Shown here: piece after piece, positions 35,201-47,900 of the stretch
Position numbering within the stretch: position 1 is the stretch's first letter
Layout: every line of letters starts with the position of its first letter
Source of the DNA: Stenotrophomonas maltophilia
GTDB lineage: Bacteria; Pseudomonadota; Gammaproteobacteria; Xanthomonadales; Xanthomonadaceae
NCBI GenBank assembly: GCA_002364755.1
Contig: DEZI01000032.1
Location: 7,873-69,835, forward strand
Direction: 5' to 3'
DNA length: 61,963 nt
Notes under the pieces: model-generated
Seen by the model: the letters and a program-made list of their open reading frames with translations, nothing else
Databases searched by the model: none
Told to the model about the DNA's origin: nothing
Translations under genes and position numbers: made by a program

Positions 35201-35932
35201 TCGGGTCACCTGCAGGCCCCGGTCGAAGTCGGCCGGCGTGACCAGCTGGATGCGCTGGATCTGCGTTTCATCGAACGCACCGCCGGCGCCGTACGCGCGC
35301 GCCACGTAGATCAGTTCATCACCGGTACGCAGCTTGAACTGCTCCGGCACGCTGCCATCCCATTCGGCATCGCCCACGTAGTCGGACGGCAGCTCGATGC
35401 GCGCCAGCGGCGTCACCAGGTCGGTGTCGGTGCCGCGGTACAGGGTGACTTCCAGCTTGTCGATGAAGGAGGCGTAGTTGTTGTAGCTGTGGAAGCGCAG
35501 CGGGCGGATCACCCGCCCGTTCTCGAACGGCACGGTGGCCGCGGCCTGCACGCTCAGGCTGGGCGGCACCATGCTCGGATCTTCGGTGGCCCAGACCACG
35601 CCGCCGTTGGGCAGCTCGGCCATGAACTGGCCGCCACGCGCGGACACGTCGGGGGTGACCGCCGGTGCCAGCGGCACGCTGCCGGTGGCCGACGGACCAC
35701 TGTGGCCTGGCAGGGGCAGCAGCGGCGCGTCGGCGTCATCACCGATCCGCAGCAGCTCACCGACATTGCTGCGGCAGGTGTTACCCTCGCAGCGCACATC
35801 GTTGACCGGTACCGGCACGCTCTGCTGGGCCAGCACCGGGGGAGTGGCCAGCAGCAGGGCGAACACGCTGCAGGACATCGCATGGGGAAGCAGGCGCACG
35901 ATCAGGGCAGGACTCCGGTGGTTGGTCTTCAT
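32237..35932 (-). CDS. Large outer-membrane protein, partner of the giant repeat protein
   Basis: 1,231 residues with a Sec signal (ending VLAQQS). The N-terminal third has beta-rich segments with VRCEGNTCRSN near the mature start, then a domain with LYGRNLEPNSRVRINGQ. The C-terminal 800 residues alternate Gly/Tyr/Trp-rich beta strands and aromatic turns, e.g. LYYPVYGDDSTTYRDVDTQG, and end AGYY, consistent with an outer-membrane beta barrel. The start is one base after the stop of the giant gene, with GGAGGGG upstream, so the two are tightly coupled. A role in displaying or exporting the giant protein is inferred from coupling; no characterised homolog is recalled. Confidence 0.75.
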   Translation of the reverse strand: MKTNHRSPALIVRLLPHAMSCSVFALLLATPPVLAQQSVPVPVNDVRCEGNTCRSNVGELLRIGDDADAPLLPLPGHSGPSATGSVPLAPAVTPDVSARGGQFMAELPNGGVVWATEDPSMVPPSLSVQAAATVPFENGRVIRPLRFHSYNNYASFIDKLEVTLYRGTDTDLVTPLARIELPSDYVGDAEWDGSVPEQFKLRTGDELIYVARAYGAGGAFDETQIQRIQLVTPADFDRGLQVTRDNVQKTLGQALDGANAQDLQVSNSIYGQSMLRLQNIPIHGSRVRLYGRNLEPNSRVRINGQDFPVDLEQKFAAEFLEPVGQHRYDVRVESRDAPLAQRQLDVEVTGRYLFLVAIADVTLSKNSASGNVQPLAADDRDTDGFLSEGRLAFYLKGKMRGKYLVTAQADTQDRELKYLFRDFSRADAQDVFRRLDPDLYYPVYGDDSTTYRDVDTQGRLYLRVDWDQSQALWGNFATGITGTEYGQYVRSLYGGALNWRSLSATPLGEARSQLKVFGSEAQSAPGHSEFLGTGGSLYYLRHTDLLPGSEQVVLEVRDRTTGRTETRATLQEGVDYEIDDLQGRLILTRPLAQLTRENVRSITRDMPLDGYDQLLLVDYEYVPLGFGSNDVTYGARGRQWIGDHVAVGGTWVEENRSGENYSLKGADLTLQAGRGTYLKMEQTRTDATAAPVFYSDNGGLSFIRRNPYEGRRSGKASAVEARANLRELGWTTQDWSLGAWWRDVDAGFSVARQDTGLPIQEYGAEFLGYLTDDFSLYGRHTRTEQGELALEQSQLTAEWRLGNDGQLTGELRRVREEQALQDVSALLAAIGYRQRFGSSWELYGTGQVTLDDDGGAYERNDLLTLGARYLFGDRSSVGAELSGGSRGHGGKVDAEYRMAPDHSLYGSYSYSTDRTGTDLLFDSGLQSGWTVGQRWRLSNQVNVYNESQYLKDRRQDSAGLVHTFGMDFYPAQGWNLGFTLMDGELESTVGRINRRAYSVSGGRTDAVAQWSSKLEYRRDSGAEQREQWVTTNRLLYKLNEDWRFALRANYADTQDSINPVADAKLVETNVGFAWRPHDNTRWAGFGKFTYLYDVASLGQEGGNLYDQRSQVLSLEGIRQIGERWEMAAKLASRWGDYRTGRGEGAWLDSRADFAALQLRYRLFAEWEGLAEHRWLKVREGGVRKGWLLGVDRRVGENFKVGVGYNFTEFSDDMTELKYDQKGFFLNMAGYY

Positions 35933-35933
35933 C

Positions 35934-38900
35934 TCAGCGCCCCTCCCCGCTGCGGGTACCGGCCGACGGTGACAGCCCGCCGGGCGGCTCGATCGCCAGC
36001 CGCTGCAGCACGCGGCCATCGCTGCCGTGCACTTCGATGCGTGTGGCGGCGGCGACGTCGGCCGGCAGGCGGCTGGCCAGTGCATCGCGCACCGTCTGCG
36101 CGCGCTGCCCGGCCAGGGCTTCCTCGCCCGCCGCAGCGACCAGCAGCACGCGGCCCCCGCCACGCGCCACCAGTGCCTGGGCGGCCTTGTCCAGCACGCC
36201 CGCGCGGTCGGCTGCCAGCGTAGCGCTGCCGCTGGCGAACAGTGCCTGGCCGAGTTCCACCCGCGCCGGACGCGGCACGGCGGCGGCGGGCGCGCTTTCG
36301 CTGCTCAGGGCACCGTCCGGCATGCGCACACCGAAGTCGAAGCGGACTGGCAGGCCGGGAGTGATGCGCCGTACCAGCGGGTTGGGCGTGGTGAAGCGCG
36401 CGCCGGCCGGCAGCGTCGACGGATCGACCTTGAGGATGAAGTTGCGGCCGCGTGCTTCGCCGCCCGGAATGCCAACCAGGTGGTAGCGACCGAAGGCATC
36501 GGTTTCCATCACCAGGCCTTCCACAGCCGCCACGCGTACGCCGGGGATACCGCGCTCGCCATCGTCCTGGATGCCGTTGCCGTTGCGGTCGTCGAACACG
36601 CTGCCGACGATCAGGCTTTCATCCAGCAGCGGATCGACCCTGACATCGACGTCGGCCGTGGCCACGTTGGCGATGCTGCGGTTCTGTCCGTCGATGGCGG
36701 TGATGCGGTTGGTGTGCACGCCGGTGCCGGTACCCGCGCCTACGCGCAGGTAGTAGACCACCGTGGCGCGCTCGCCCACCGGCACGTCGATGCCGTCGAT
36801 GCGCAGCGGCTGCACGCCGCTGGTACGTGCGTCGTTGTCGGCATCCTGCACCGCGAAGCCACCGCTGACGAAGGTGAAGCCCGGCGGCAGCGTATCCAGC
36901 AGCGTGGCGCCGTTGGCATCGACCTCGCCCACGTTGTCGATGGTGACCGTGTAGCGCACCAGGTCGCCGATCTGCGCCGTGCGCTTGGCCGCCACCTTGG
37001 TCAGGCGCAGCACGGCCTGCTGGCCGGCCACCGTCACCGCCACGTTGGCTTCGGCGCACAGCGGGGTCGGCACGCTCAGGTCGCAGACGCGGTAGCGGAA
37101 GCTGTCGGTGCCGCTGAAGCCCGCGGCCGGCGTGTAGGTGCACACCCCGTTGGCGCACTGCACGGTGCCGTGGGCCGGCGCGGCAGCCACCTGCAGCGAG
37201 GCCGGGTCCAGCGGTGCCGTGCGGGTGCTGTCGTTGGCCAGCACGTTGATCAGCAGCGGGCCGCTGGTCTCGGCAGTCACCGCATCGTCGGCCAGGGTCA
37301 GCACGTTGGGCTCGACGGTGATGGTCACCGATGCGCTGGCACACATCGATGGATCGGCGACATCGCAGACCTGGTAATCCAGGCTCTGGATACCGGCAAA
37401 GTTGGCCAGCACCGCGAAGCGGATGCGCTTGTTCGGCAGCACCGTCGCATCGCCATACGGCGGCGGTGCGGTGATGGTGACGGTGACGGTGGCCGGATCC
37501 ACCGGCGTACCATCCACGCGGTCGTTGCCTAGCACGTCGATCTCGACCACGCCGTTCTGCGGCATGTCGATCCGGTCATCCTCGGCCACCACGCCCGGCT
37601 CGGCAGCGATGACGGTCACGGTGACGGTCCCGACGTCGCAGACGGTGGGCTGGCTGACCAGGCACAGCGTGTAGGTGGTGCTGTAGCTGCCCGGTGCCAG
37701 GCCGGCGGCCACATCCACCCAGCCATCGGTGCTGAAGGTCAGTGCGTTGGTGCCCACCGGCACGAAGTTGACCTGGGCCGGATCCAGCGCGGCACTGTTG
37801 AAGGTGTCGTTGGCGAACACGTTGAGCAGGCGGGTGCGGCCTTCCGGCCCGACCGGGCCACCCGTGTCGTCCACCGCCAGCAGCGCGCCCACCGGGCCCT
37901 GCACCAGCACGGTGGCGATGGCGGTGGTGCAGTTGGCCGGCACGCCGTTCTCGCACAGCTGGTAGGCCAGCTGCACCTGCCCGGCCTGCACGCCCGGGGC
38001 CACCATGATCTGGCCCTGGTTGTTCATGGTGTAGCCCGGCGTGCTGCCGGTCAGGCTGGCTACCACACTGCCGACCGGCGGCGGCGAGACGTTGTTGAAG
38101 CTGTCGTTGTCCAGCACCGAGCGGGCGATGGTGCCACCCACCGACGGATCGACCGGGGTGCTGCTGAAGTCATCGTTCACCGCCAGCACCACGTTGGCCG
38201 CGCCGCCCACGTTGAAGGTGACGGTGGCCGTGCTGCACAGGGCCGCGTTCGGCGCCGGCAGGCAGACCTGGTAGGTGAAGCTGACCGGCCCGCTGGTGCC
38301 CACCGGCGGGGTGTAGGTGAAGCTGCCATCGGCGTTGAACAGCAGGCCGGCCGGGGTCGCGCCCTGCACGCTCCACACCGAACCCGCCGGCATGTTGTCG
38401 TTGCCAGCCACGCTGTTGGCCAGGGTCTGCCCGGCCTGCACGCTGAAGGTATCCGGCTGCGGCGCGGGGCTGACCACCACGGTCACACTGGCGGTGGCGC
38501 AGTTGCCGGGCGCGGCCACTTCGCAGACCTGGTAGGTGACCGTGGTCGGCCCGGACGTGACGCCGGTACCGATGCTGATCGTGCCATCCGGGTTGATGCC
38601 GAAACCGGCCGGTGCGCCGACCAGGGTCAGGGTGACGGTAGCGGCCGCCGGCGGCGAGGCGCCGTTGAGCGAATCATTGGCCAGCACGCTGGGCGTGGTA
38701 CCGCCCGGGGCGATGCCGCTGAAGCTGTCATCGCCCGCCACCAAGGTGCCGGTGTTGACGTTGAGGGTGACCGACGCGGTGCCGCACTGCGCGGCATTGG
38801 GCGCCGGCAGGCACACCTGATAGGTGAAGGTGACCGCGCCGAGGGTGCCGGCCGGCGGGGTGTAGGTGAAGCTGCCATCGGCGTTGAACACCAAGCCCGG

Positions 38901-41900
38901 CGGCGTTGCGCCCTGCACGCTCCAGGTCGAACCGGCCGGCATGTTGTCGTTGCCGGCCACTGTGTTCGACAGCACCTGGCCCGCACGCACGCTGAAGGCA
39001 TCTGGCTGCGGCGCCGGGCTGACCACCACGCTCACCGTCGCGTTGGCGCAGTTGCTGGGCGCGGCCACTTCACACACCTGGTAGGTGATGCTGGTCGGGC
39101 CGGACGGCACGCCGCTGCCGATGCTGATCGTGCCATCGGGGTTGATGCTGATGCCGGCCGGTGCGCCGACCAGGCCCAGGGTCACCGTGTTCGCCGGCGG
39201 CGGGGTGACGCCATTGAGCGAGTCGTTGCCGAGCACGCTGGGCGTGGTGCCGCCCGGAGCGATGCCGGTGAAGCTGTCATCGCCCGCCACCAGGGTGCCG
39301 GTGTTGACGTTGAGGGTGACCGTGGCGGTGCCGCACAGCGCCGCATCCGGTGCCGGCAGGCAGGCCTGGTAGATGAAGGTGACCGCTCCGGTGGTGCCGA
39401 CCGGCGGCGTGTAGGTGAAGCTGCCATCAGTGTTGAACACCAGGCCCGCCGGCGTGGCGCCCTGCACGCTCCAGCTGGAGCCGGCCGGCAGGTTGTCGTT
39501 GCCGGCCACCGAGTTCGACAGCGTCTGCCCGGCCGCCACACTGAAGGCATCGGCCTGCGGCACGGGGCTGACCACCACGGCCACCGTGGCGGTGGCGCAG
39601 TTGCTGGGCGAGGCCGCCTCGCAGATGCGGTAGGTCAGCGTGGTGGCACCCGAGGTGACACCACCGCCGATGCTGATCGTGCCGTCGGCATTGATCGCGA
39701 AACCGGCCGGGGCGCCGACCAGGCCCAGGGTGACCGTCCCGGCCGCCGGCGGCGACACGCCATTGAGCGAATCGTTCGCCAGCACGCTGGGCGTGGTACC
39801 GCCCGGGGCGATGCCGCTGAAGCTGTCGTTGCCCGCCAGCAGGGTGCCGGTGCCGATGTTGAAGCTGACCGTGGCGGTGTTGCACAGCGCCGCATTCGGT
39901 GCGGGCAGGCAGGCCTGGTAGGTGAAGTCGACCACGCCAGTGGTACCGGCCGGCGGCGTATAGGTGAAGCTGCCATCGGTGTTGAACACCAGGCCCGGCG
40001 GGGTCGCGCCCTGCACGCTGAAGCTGGCGCCGGTCGGCAGGTTGTCGTTGCCCGCCACTGTGTTGGACAGCACCTGGCCGGCCTGCACGCTGAAGGCATC
40101 GGCCTGCGGTGCCGGGCTGACCACCAGGTTCACCGTGGCGGTGGCGCAGTTGCTCGAGGCCGCCGCTTCGCAGACCTGGTAGGTCAGCGTGGTGGTGCCG
40201 GAGGTGACGCCGGTGCCGATGCTGATCGTACCGTCGGCAGCGATGGTGAAGCCGGCCGGCGCACCGACCAGGCTGACGGTGACGCTGCCAGCAGCCGGTG
40301 GCGACACGCTATTGAGCAAATCATTGGCCAGCACGCTGGGCGTGGTACCGCCGGGCGCGATGCCGGTGAAGCTGTCGTTGCCGGCCACCAGGGTGCCGCT
40401 GTTGACGTTGAGGGTGACCGTGGCGGTGCCACACAGCGCTGCATTCGGTGCCGGCAGGCAGGTCTGGTAGGTGAAGGTCACCGGGCCGGTGGTGCCCGCC
40501 GGCGGCGTGTAGCTGAAGCTGCCATCGCCGTTGAACACCAGGCCCGCCGGCGTCGCGCCCTGCACGCTCCAGGTCGAACCAGCCGGCATGTTGTCGTTGC
40601 CGGCCACGTTGTTGTTCACCGACTGCCCCGCCTGCACGCTGAAGGCATCGGCCTGCGGCGCCGGGCTCACCACCACGTTGACGCTGGCGGTGGCGCAGTT
40701 GCTGGAGGCCGCCACTTCGCAGATCTGGTAGGTCAGCGTGGTGCTGCCCGACACCACGCCGCTGCCGACGCTGATCGTGCCATCCGGGTTGATGCTGAAG
40801 CCGGTGGGCGCACCCACCAGGCTCAACGACACCGAGGCGGCCGGCGGCGGCGTCACGCCGTTGAGCGAATCGTTGGCCAGCACGCTGGGCGAGGCCGTGC
40901 CCGGGGCGATGTTGCTGAAGCTGTCATCGCCGGCCACCAGGGTGCCGGTGTTGACGTTGAGGGTGACCGTGGCGGTGCCGCAGACGCTGCCGTTCGGCGC
41001 CGGCAGGCAGGCCTGGTAGGTGAAGCTGACCGAACCGAGGGTGCCGACCGGCGGCGTATAGGTGAAGCTGCCATCGGCGTTGAACACCAGGCCGGTGGGC
41101 GTGGTGCCCTGCACGCTCCAGCTCGAACCGGCCGGCATGCTGTCGTTGCCGGCCACGCTGTTGGCCAGCTGCTGCCCGGCCTGCATCGAGAAGGCATCGG
41201 CCTGCGGCGTCGGGGTCACCACGATGGTCACGCTGGCGGTGTCGCAGTTGTTGGCCGCCGCCGCTTCACACAGCTGGTAGGTCAGCGTGGTGGAACCGGC
41301 CAGCACGCCGCTGCCGACGGTGATCGTGCCATCCGGGTTCAGGGTGAAGCCGGCCGGCGCGCCCACCAGCGACAGCCGCACCCCGGCCGCCGGGGCCGGG
41401 CTGGCGCCGTTGAGGCGGTCATTGGCCAGCACGCTGGCCGCCGACGTGCCACCGGCAACCACGCCGGTGATGACGTCATCGCCAGCCACCAGGTCGCCGT
41501 TGTTGATGTTGAGGCTGAAGGTGGTGGTGCCGCACAACGCCGCATTCGGTGCCGGCAGGCAGGCCTGGTAGGTCACCGTGATCGGACCGGTGGTGCCGGC
41601 CGGCGGTGCATAGGTGAAGCTGCCATCAGTGTTGAAGGTCAGCCCGGCCGGTGCCGTGCCCTGCACGCTCCAGCTCGAACCCACCGGCATGTTGTCGTTG
41701 CCGGCCACGCTGCCGGCCAGCGTCTGCCCGGCCTGCACGGCAAAGGCATCCGGCTGCGGCGCCGGGCTGACCACCACCAGCACGCTGGCGGTGTCGCAGT
41801 TGGCCGGCGAGGCCACCTCGCAGATGCGGTAGGTCAGCGTGGTCGCACCGGACTGCACGCCGGTAGCCACGGTGATCAGGCCATCGGCGCTGATCGAGAA

Positions 41901-44900
41901 GCCGGCCGGTGCACCGACCAGGGCCAGCGTCACCGTACCGGCCGCCGGCGGCGACACGCCGTTGAGCGAATCGTTGGCCAGCACGCTGGTGCCCACGGTG
42001 CTACCCGGCGCGATGTTGCTGAAGCTGTCGTCGCCGGCGACCAGGGTGCCGTTGTTGATGGTGATCGTGGCGGTGGTGACGCCACAGACCGCCGCATTCG
42101 GCGCAGGCAGGCAGACCTGGTAGTCAAAGGTGACCACGCCCAGCCGGCCCGGCGGCGGCGTGTAGGTGAAGGCACCGGTGGCGGTCATCACCAGGCCATC
42201 CGGCGCGGTGCCCTGCACGCTGTACAGCGCGCCCGGCGGCACGTTGTCGTTGCCGGCCACGCCGGCCGACAGCGTCTGCCCAACCTGCACGGCGAAGGCA
42301 TCCGGCTGCGGCGATGGGCTGACCACCACGGTGGCGTTGGCGGTATCGCAGTTGTTGGCCGCTGCGGCTTCGCAGATCTGGTAGGTCAGGGTGACCGGAC
42401 CGGAGACCGCAGTGGACGGCACGCTGATCGTGCCCTGCGCGGTGATCGCGTAGCCGGCCGGCGCGCCGACCAGGCTCAGCACCACCGAGGAACCGGCCGG
42501 CGGCGAGTTGCCATTGAGCGAGTCGTTGGCCAGCACGCTGGCGCTGGAGGTGGTGCCGGCGGCGACACCGGTCAGGGTGTCATCGGCGGCAACCAGCGCG
42601 CCGTTATTGATGTTGAGGGTGAGCGTGGCGGTGCCACACAGGTTGGCATTGGGCGCCGGCAGGCAGACCTGGTAGGCCACCACCACCGGACCGCTGGTTC
42701 CGGCCGGCGGCGCATAGGTGTAGCTGCCATCGGAGTTGAAGCTGAAACCGGCCGGCGGCGTGCCCGGCAGGCTCCAGCTGGAACCGGCCGGCATGTTGTC
42801 GTTGCCGGCCACGCTGGCGCTGAGGCTCTGCCCCACCTGCACGGCGGCGGCATCGTCCTGCGGCGCCGGGTTGACCACCACGGTTACGCTGGCAGTGGCG
42901 CAGTTGCCCGGCGCCACCGCTTCGCAGATCTGGTAGGTCAGCGTGGTCGGGCCGGACATCGCACCGCTGCCGGCGGTGATGGTGCCGTTCGGGTTGAGGG
43001 TGAACGCGGCCGGTGCACCGACCAGGCTCAGCACCACGTCGCCCGGCGGCGGCGGGCTGACGCCGTTGAGCGAATCGTTGGCCAGCACGCTGGCAGCAGA
43101 GGTACCGCCCGGGGCAATGCCGGCCAGCGTGTCGTCACCGGCCAGCAGGGTGCCGTTGCTGACGTTCAGCGTGGCCTGCGCGGTGGCGCAGTCCGTGGCA
43201 TTCGGTGCCGCCAGGCAGACCTGGTAGAGGAAGGTGACCGCGCCGGTGACGCCGGTCGGCGGCGTGTAGCTGAAGCTGCCATCGGTGTTGAACACCAGGC
43301 CGGCTGGCGTGGCGCCCTGTACGGTCCAATTGGAACCGGCCGGCATGTTGTCGTTGCCGGCCACGCTGGCCGACAGCACCTGCCCGGCCTGCACGCTGAA
43401 CACATCGGCCTGCGGTGCCGGCAGGACCACCAGCGCGATGCTGGCGGTGTCGCAGTTGCCGCTCACCGCGGCTTCGCAGGCCTGGTAGGTCAGGGTCAGC
43501 GGGCCGGACACGATGCCGGCAGGCACGGTCAGCACGCCATCGGCAGCGAGCACGAAGCCGGCCGGAGCGCCGACCAGGCTGACCAGCACCGTGCCGGCGG
43601 CAGGCGGCGAGACGCCGTTGAGCGAATCGTTGCCCAGCACGCTGGTCGCAGCGCTGCCACCCGGCGCGAGGGTGAAGCTGTCATCGACCGCAATCAGGTT
43701 GCCGTTGTTGATGTTGAGCGTCACCGTGGCGGTACCGCACAGCGCTGCATTCGGCGCGGGCAGGCAGGCCTGGTAGGTGAAGGTCACCGGGCTGGGGGTA
43801 TTGCCCGGCGCCGTGTAGGTGAAGCTGCCATCGGTGTTGAAGTCCAGGCCGTTGGGCACGGTGCCCTGCACCGAGAACTGCGAACCGGTCGGCAGGTTGT
43901 CGTTGGCGGCCACGTTGCCGTTGCTGATCGTGCCTGCGGCCTGCACCGAATACGCATCGGCCTGTGGCGACGGCGCGATGACCAGGGCCACGGTGGCGGT
44001 ATCGCAGTTGCCGGGCACGGCGGTTTCGCAGATCTGGTAGGTCAACGTGGTCGCGCCGGAGAGCACGCCGCCCGGCACCACGAGGGTGCCGTCGGGGTTG
44101 ATGGCAAAGCCGGCCGGGGCGCCGACCAGGCTGAGCTGCACGCTGGCCGGTGCCGGCGGCGTGGTGCCGTTGAGGCTGTCATTGGCCAGCACGCTGGAGG
44201 TGGTGCCACCGGCCGCGATGCCGCTGAAGCTGTCGTCCGCTGCAACCAGGGTGCCGGTGTTGACGTTGAGGGTCGCCGTGGCGGTACCGCACACCGTGTT
44301 GTTGGGTGCTGGCAGGCAGGCCTGGTAGGTGAAGGTGACCGCACCGGTGGTGCCCACCGGCGGCGTGTAGCTGAAGCTGCCATCGGCGTTGAACGCTAGC
44401 CCGGCCGGCGGGGTGCCCTGCACTGCCCAGCTGGAGCCGGCCGGCAGGTTGTCGTTGGTAGCCACGCTTGCACCGGTCAGGCTGGCACCGGCCTGCACGG
44501 CGAAGGCATCGGCCTGCGGCGCCGGGGTCACCACGAAGGTGATGGCCGCAGTGGCGCAGTTGGTCGGCGACGCGGTCTCGCACAGCTGGTAGGTCAACGT
44601 GGTGGCACCGGCCACGGCACTGGCCGGAATCTGCACGCTGCCATCGTTGTTGATGACGAAGCCGGCCGGCGGCGCCACCAGCAGCAGCTGCACGGCGGCC
44701 GACGGCGGCGGGGTCACGCCGTTGAGCACGTCATTGGCGAGCACGCTGGGCGTCACCGAACCAGCGGTCAGCGGCGCGGCGAAGGCATCGTCGTTGGCGA
44801 CGATGGCACTGACCGCGATGGTGAGCGTGGCGGTGGCGGTGCCGCACACCGCGGCATCCGGCGCGGGCAGGCACGCCTGGTAGCTGAAGGTGACCGGGCC

Positions 44901-47900
44901 GAGGGTGCCGGCCGGCGGCGTGTAGGTGAAGCTGCCATTGCCGTTGAACACCAGGCCCTGCGGCGGCGACGGCACGTTCCAGGTGGAACCGGCGGGCATG
45001 GCGTCATTGCCGGCGACATTGCCGGTGTTGGCCTGGCCGGCCTGCACGCTGATGGTGTCGTTCACCGGCGTCGGCCGCACCACCAGGGCGATGCTGGCGG
45101 TGGCGCAGTTGTTGGCCGCCGCCGTCTCGCACACCTGGTAGGTGAGCGTGGTGGCGCCACTGGCCGCATCGGTCGGAACCGACACGGTGCCGGTGGGGTT
45201 GATGCTGAAGCCAGCCGGTGCGCCCACCAGTGACAGCGCCACGTTGGCCGACGCCGGCGGACTGACGCCATTGAGGGTGTCGTTGGCCAGCACGCTGGCC
45301 GTGGTGCCGCCCGGCGCGATCGCACCGAAGCTGTCGTTGTTGGCCAGCAGTGCGCCGTTGTTGATGTTCAACGTCACCGTCGCGGTCCCGCACACGGTGG
45401 TGTTCGGCGCAGGCAGGCAGGCCTGGTAGACGAAGCTGGTGGGGCTGGTAGTACCGGCCGGCGGCGCATAGGTGAAGCTGCCATCGGCGTTGAAGGTCAC
45501 GCCGGCCGGCGGCGTGCCCTGCAGGGTGAAGATCGAGCCCACCGGCATGCCGTCGTTGGTCGCCACGTTGGCAGTGACCGACAGGCCCGCCTGCACGGCA
45601 AACGCATCATTGGCCGGTGCCGGTGCGACCACCAGGGCCACGTTGGCGGTGGCGCAGTTGGTCGTGGCAGCTGCTTCGCAGACCTGGTAGGTCAGCGAGA
45701 CCGCGTCCGCGGCCGTGCCGGTGGCCACGGCGATCGTGCCATCGGCGGCGATCGAGAAACCGGACGGCGCACCGACCAGGCTGAGCACCACGTCGGTCGC
45801 GGCCGGCGTCGTACCGTTCAGCGTGTCGTTGCCCAGCACGCTGGACGTGGCACTGCCAGCGGCGACCGGTGCGGTGATGGTGTCATCCACCGCGACCAGA
45901 GTGCCGCTGTTGACGTTGAGGGTGGCCGTGGCCTGGGCGCAGATGCCGTTGTCGGGCGCTGCCAGGCACACCTGGTAGCTGAAGGTGACCGCGCCACTGA
46001 AGCCGGCCGCCGGGGTGTAGACGAAGCTGCCATCGGCATTGAACGACAACCCGGCCGGCGCGGTACCGACTACGGTGAACTGCGCACTGCTGCCGACGTT
46101 GTCGTTGCTGGCCACCGAACTGGTCAGTGCCTGCCCCGCCGGCGTGGACAGCGCATCGTCGATGGCCGACGGTGCCACCACCAGGCGCAGCGTGGCGTTG
46201 GCGCAGTTGCCCGGCGCCGCCGCTTCGCACAGCTGGTAGGTCAGCGTTCGGCCACCCGCCGGCACGCCCGCGGCAACCGTCACCGTGCCATCCGGGTTGA
46301 GGCTGATGCCGGCCTGTGCACCGGTCAGGCTCAGCAGCACATCGGCCGCGGCCGGCGGGGTGCTGCCGTTCAGCGCATCATTGAGCAGTACCGACGGCGT
46401 GCTGCCACCGGTGACCGGATTGATCGGCGCAGCGCTGAAGTTGTCGTCATTGGCGGCCAAGCTGCCGACGGTGATGTTGATGCTGGCCGTGGCGGTGGCG
46501 CACAGCGTGGTGTTCGGCGCCGGCAGGCAGGCCTGGTAGGTGAAGGTGACCGGGCTGACCACGTTGACCGGCGGCAGGTAGGTGAAGCTGCCGCCACCGC
46601 CGAAGCTGAGGCCGGCCGGCGTGGCGCCGACGACGGTGAACACGGCACCGGCCGGCACGTTGTCATTGTCACCGACGCTGCCGTTCAACGGCTGGCCGGC
46701 GGCGGTGGAATAGCTGTCGTTCTGCGCCGACGGCGTCACCACCAGGCGGATGCTCGCACTGGCGCAGTTGCTGGGCGCGGCGGTTTCGCAGATCTGGTAG
46801 TTCAGCACCGTGGCACCGGCGGCGGCGCTGGCGGGCACCTGCAGCAGGCCTGCGTTGGTAAGCGCATAGCCCGACGGGGCACCCACCAGGGTCAGGGTGA
46901 CGCTGCCGGCCGGCGGCGGCACGCTGCCATTGAGGCTGTCGTTGACCAGCACGCTGGTGCTGCTGCTCGCGCCCGGGGCCAGCGGCGTCGCGCTGAAGTC
47001 GTCGTCCATCGCCATCAGGGTGCCGGCGTTGACGTTGATGGTCGCCCCGGCCGTGCTGCACAGCGCGCCATCCGGTGCCGGCAGGCAGGCCTGGTAGCTG
47101 AAGCTCACCGGCCCGGTGAAACCGGCCGGCGGCGTGTACTGGAAGGTGCCGTCGCGGCCCAGCTGCAGGCCGTCCGGCATGGTGCCCGACACCGTGAACA
47201 CTGCGCCCACTGGCGCATTGTCATTGCTGGCCACGCTGCCCGACAGCAGCTGCGCGGCCGGCGTGGAGAACACGTCGGCCACGGCCGTGGGCGCGACCAC
47301 CAGGCGGATCTGCGCCGAATCGCAGTTGCTCGGCAGCGCGGTTTCGCACAGCTGGTAGGTCAGCGTCAGCGCGCCCGACGGCACGCCCGCATCGACGTTC
47401 AACACCCCGCTGGCATCCAGGGTGAAGCCCGACGGCGCGCCGACCAGGCTCAGCAGAACATCGGCCGATGCCGGCGGCTGGGTACCGTTGAGGCTGTCAT
47501 TGAGCAGCACCGACAACGTGCTGCCACCGCCGGCACCGATCGGGGTTGCACGGAAGTCATCATCACCGGCCACCAGGGTGCCGGCGTTGACGTTGACGGT
47601 GACCGTCGCGCCCGCGCACACCGTGTCGTTGGGTGCTGGCAGGCAGGCCTGGTAGGCGAAGGTGACCACGCCCTGGGTGCCGGCCGGCGGCGTGTAGGTG
47701 AATGCACCGCCAGCGGCCAGCACCAGGCCCGCCGGTGCGCTACCGGTGACGCTGAAGGTGGCACCGGCCGGGACGTTGTCATTGCTGGCGACATTGCCGC
47801 TGACCGGCACGCCCACCGTGGTGCTGACGTTGTCGTTCACCGCCACCGGCGCCAGCAGCAGCTGCACCGCACCGTCATCGCAGTTGGTCGGCAGCGCGGC

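Noticed and set aside
35934..36163. Upstream extension of the outer-membrane protein gene
   Set aside because: This part is the out-of-frame end of the giant gene. The signal peptide and ribosome site support the ATG at 35932.
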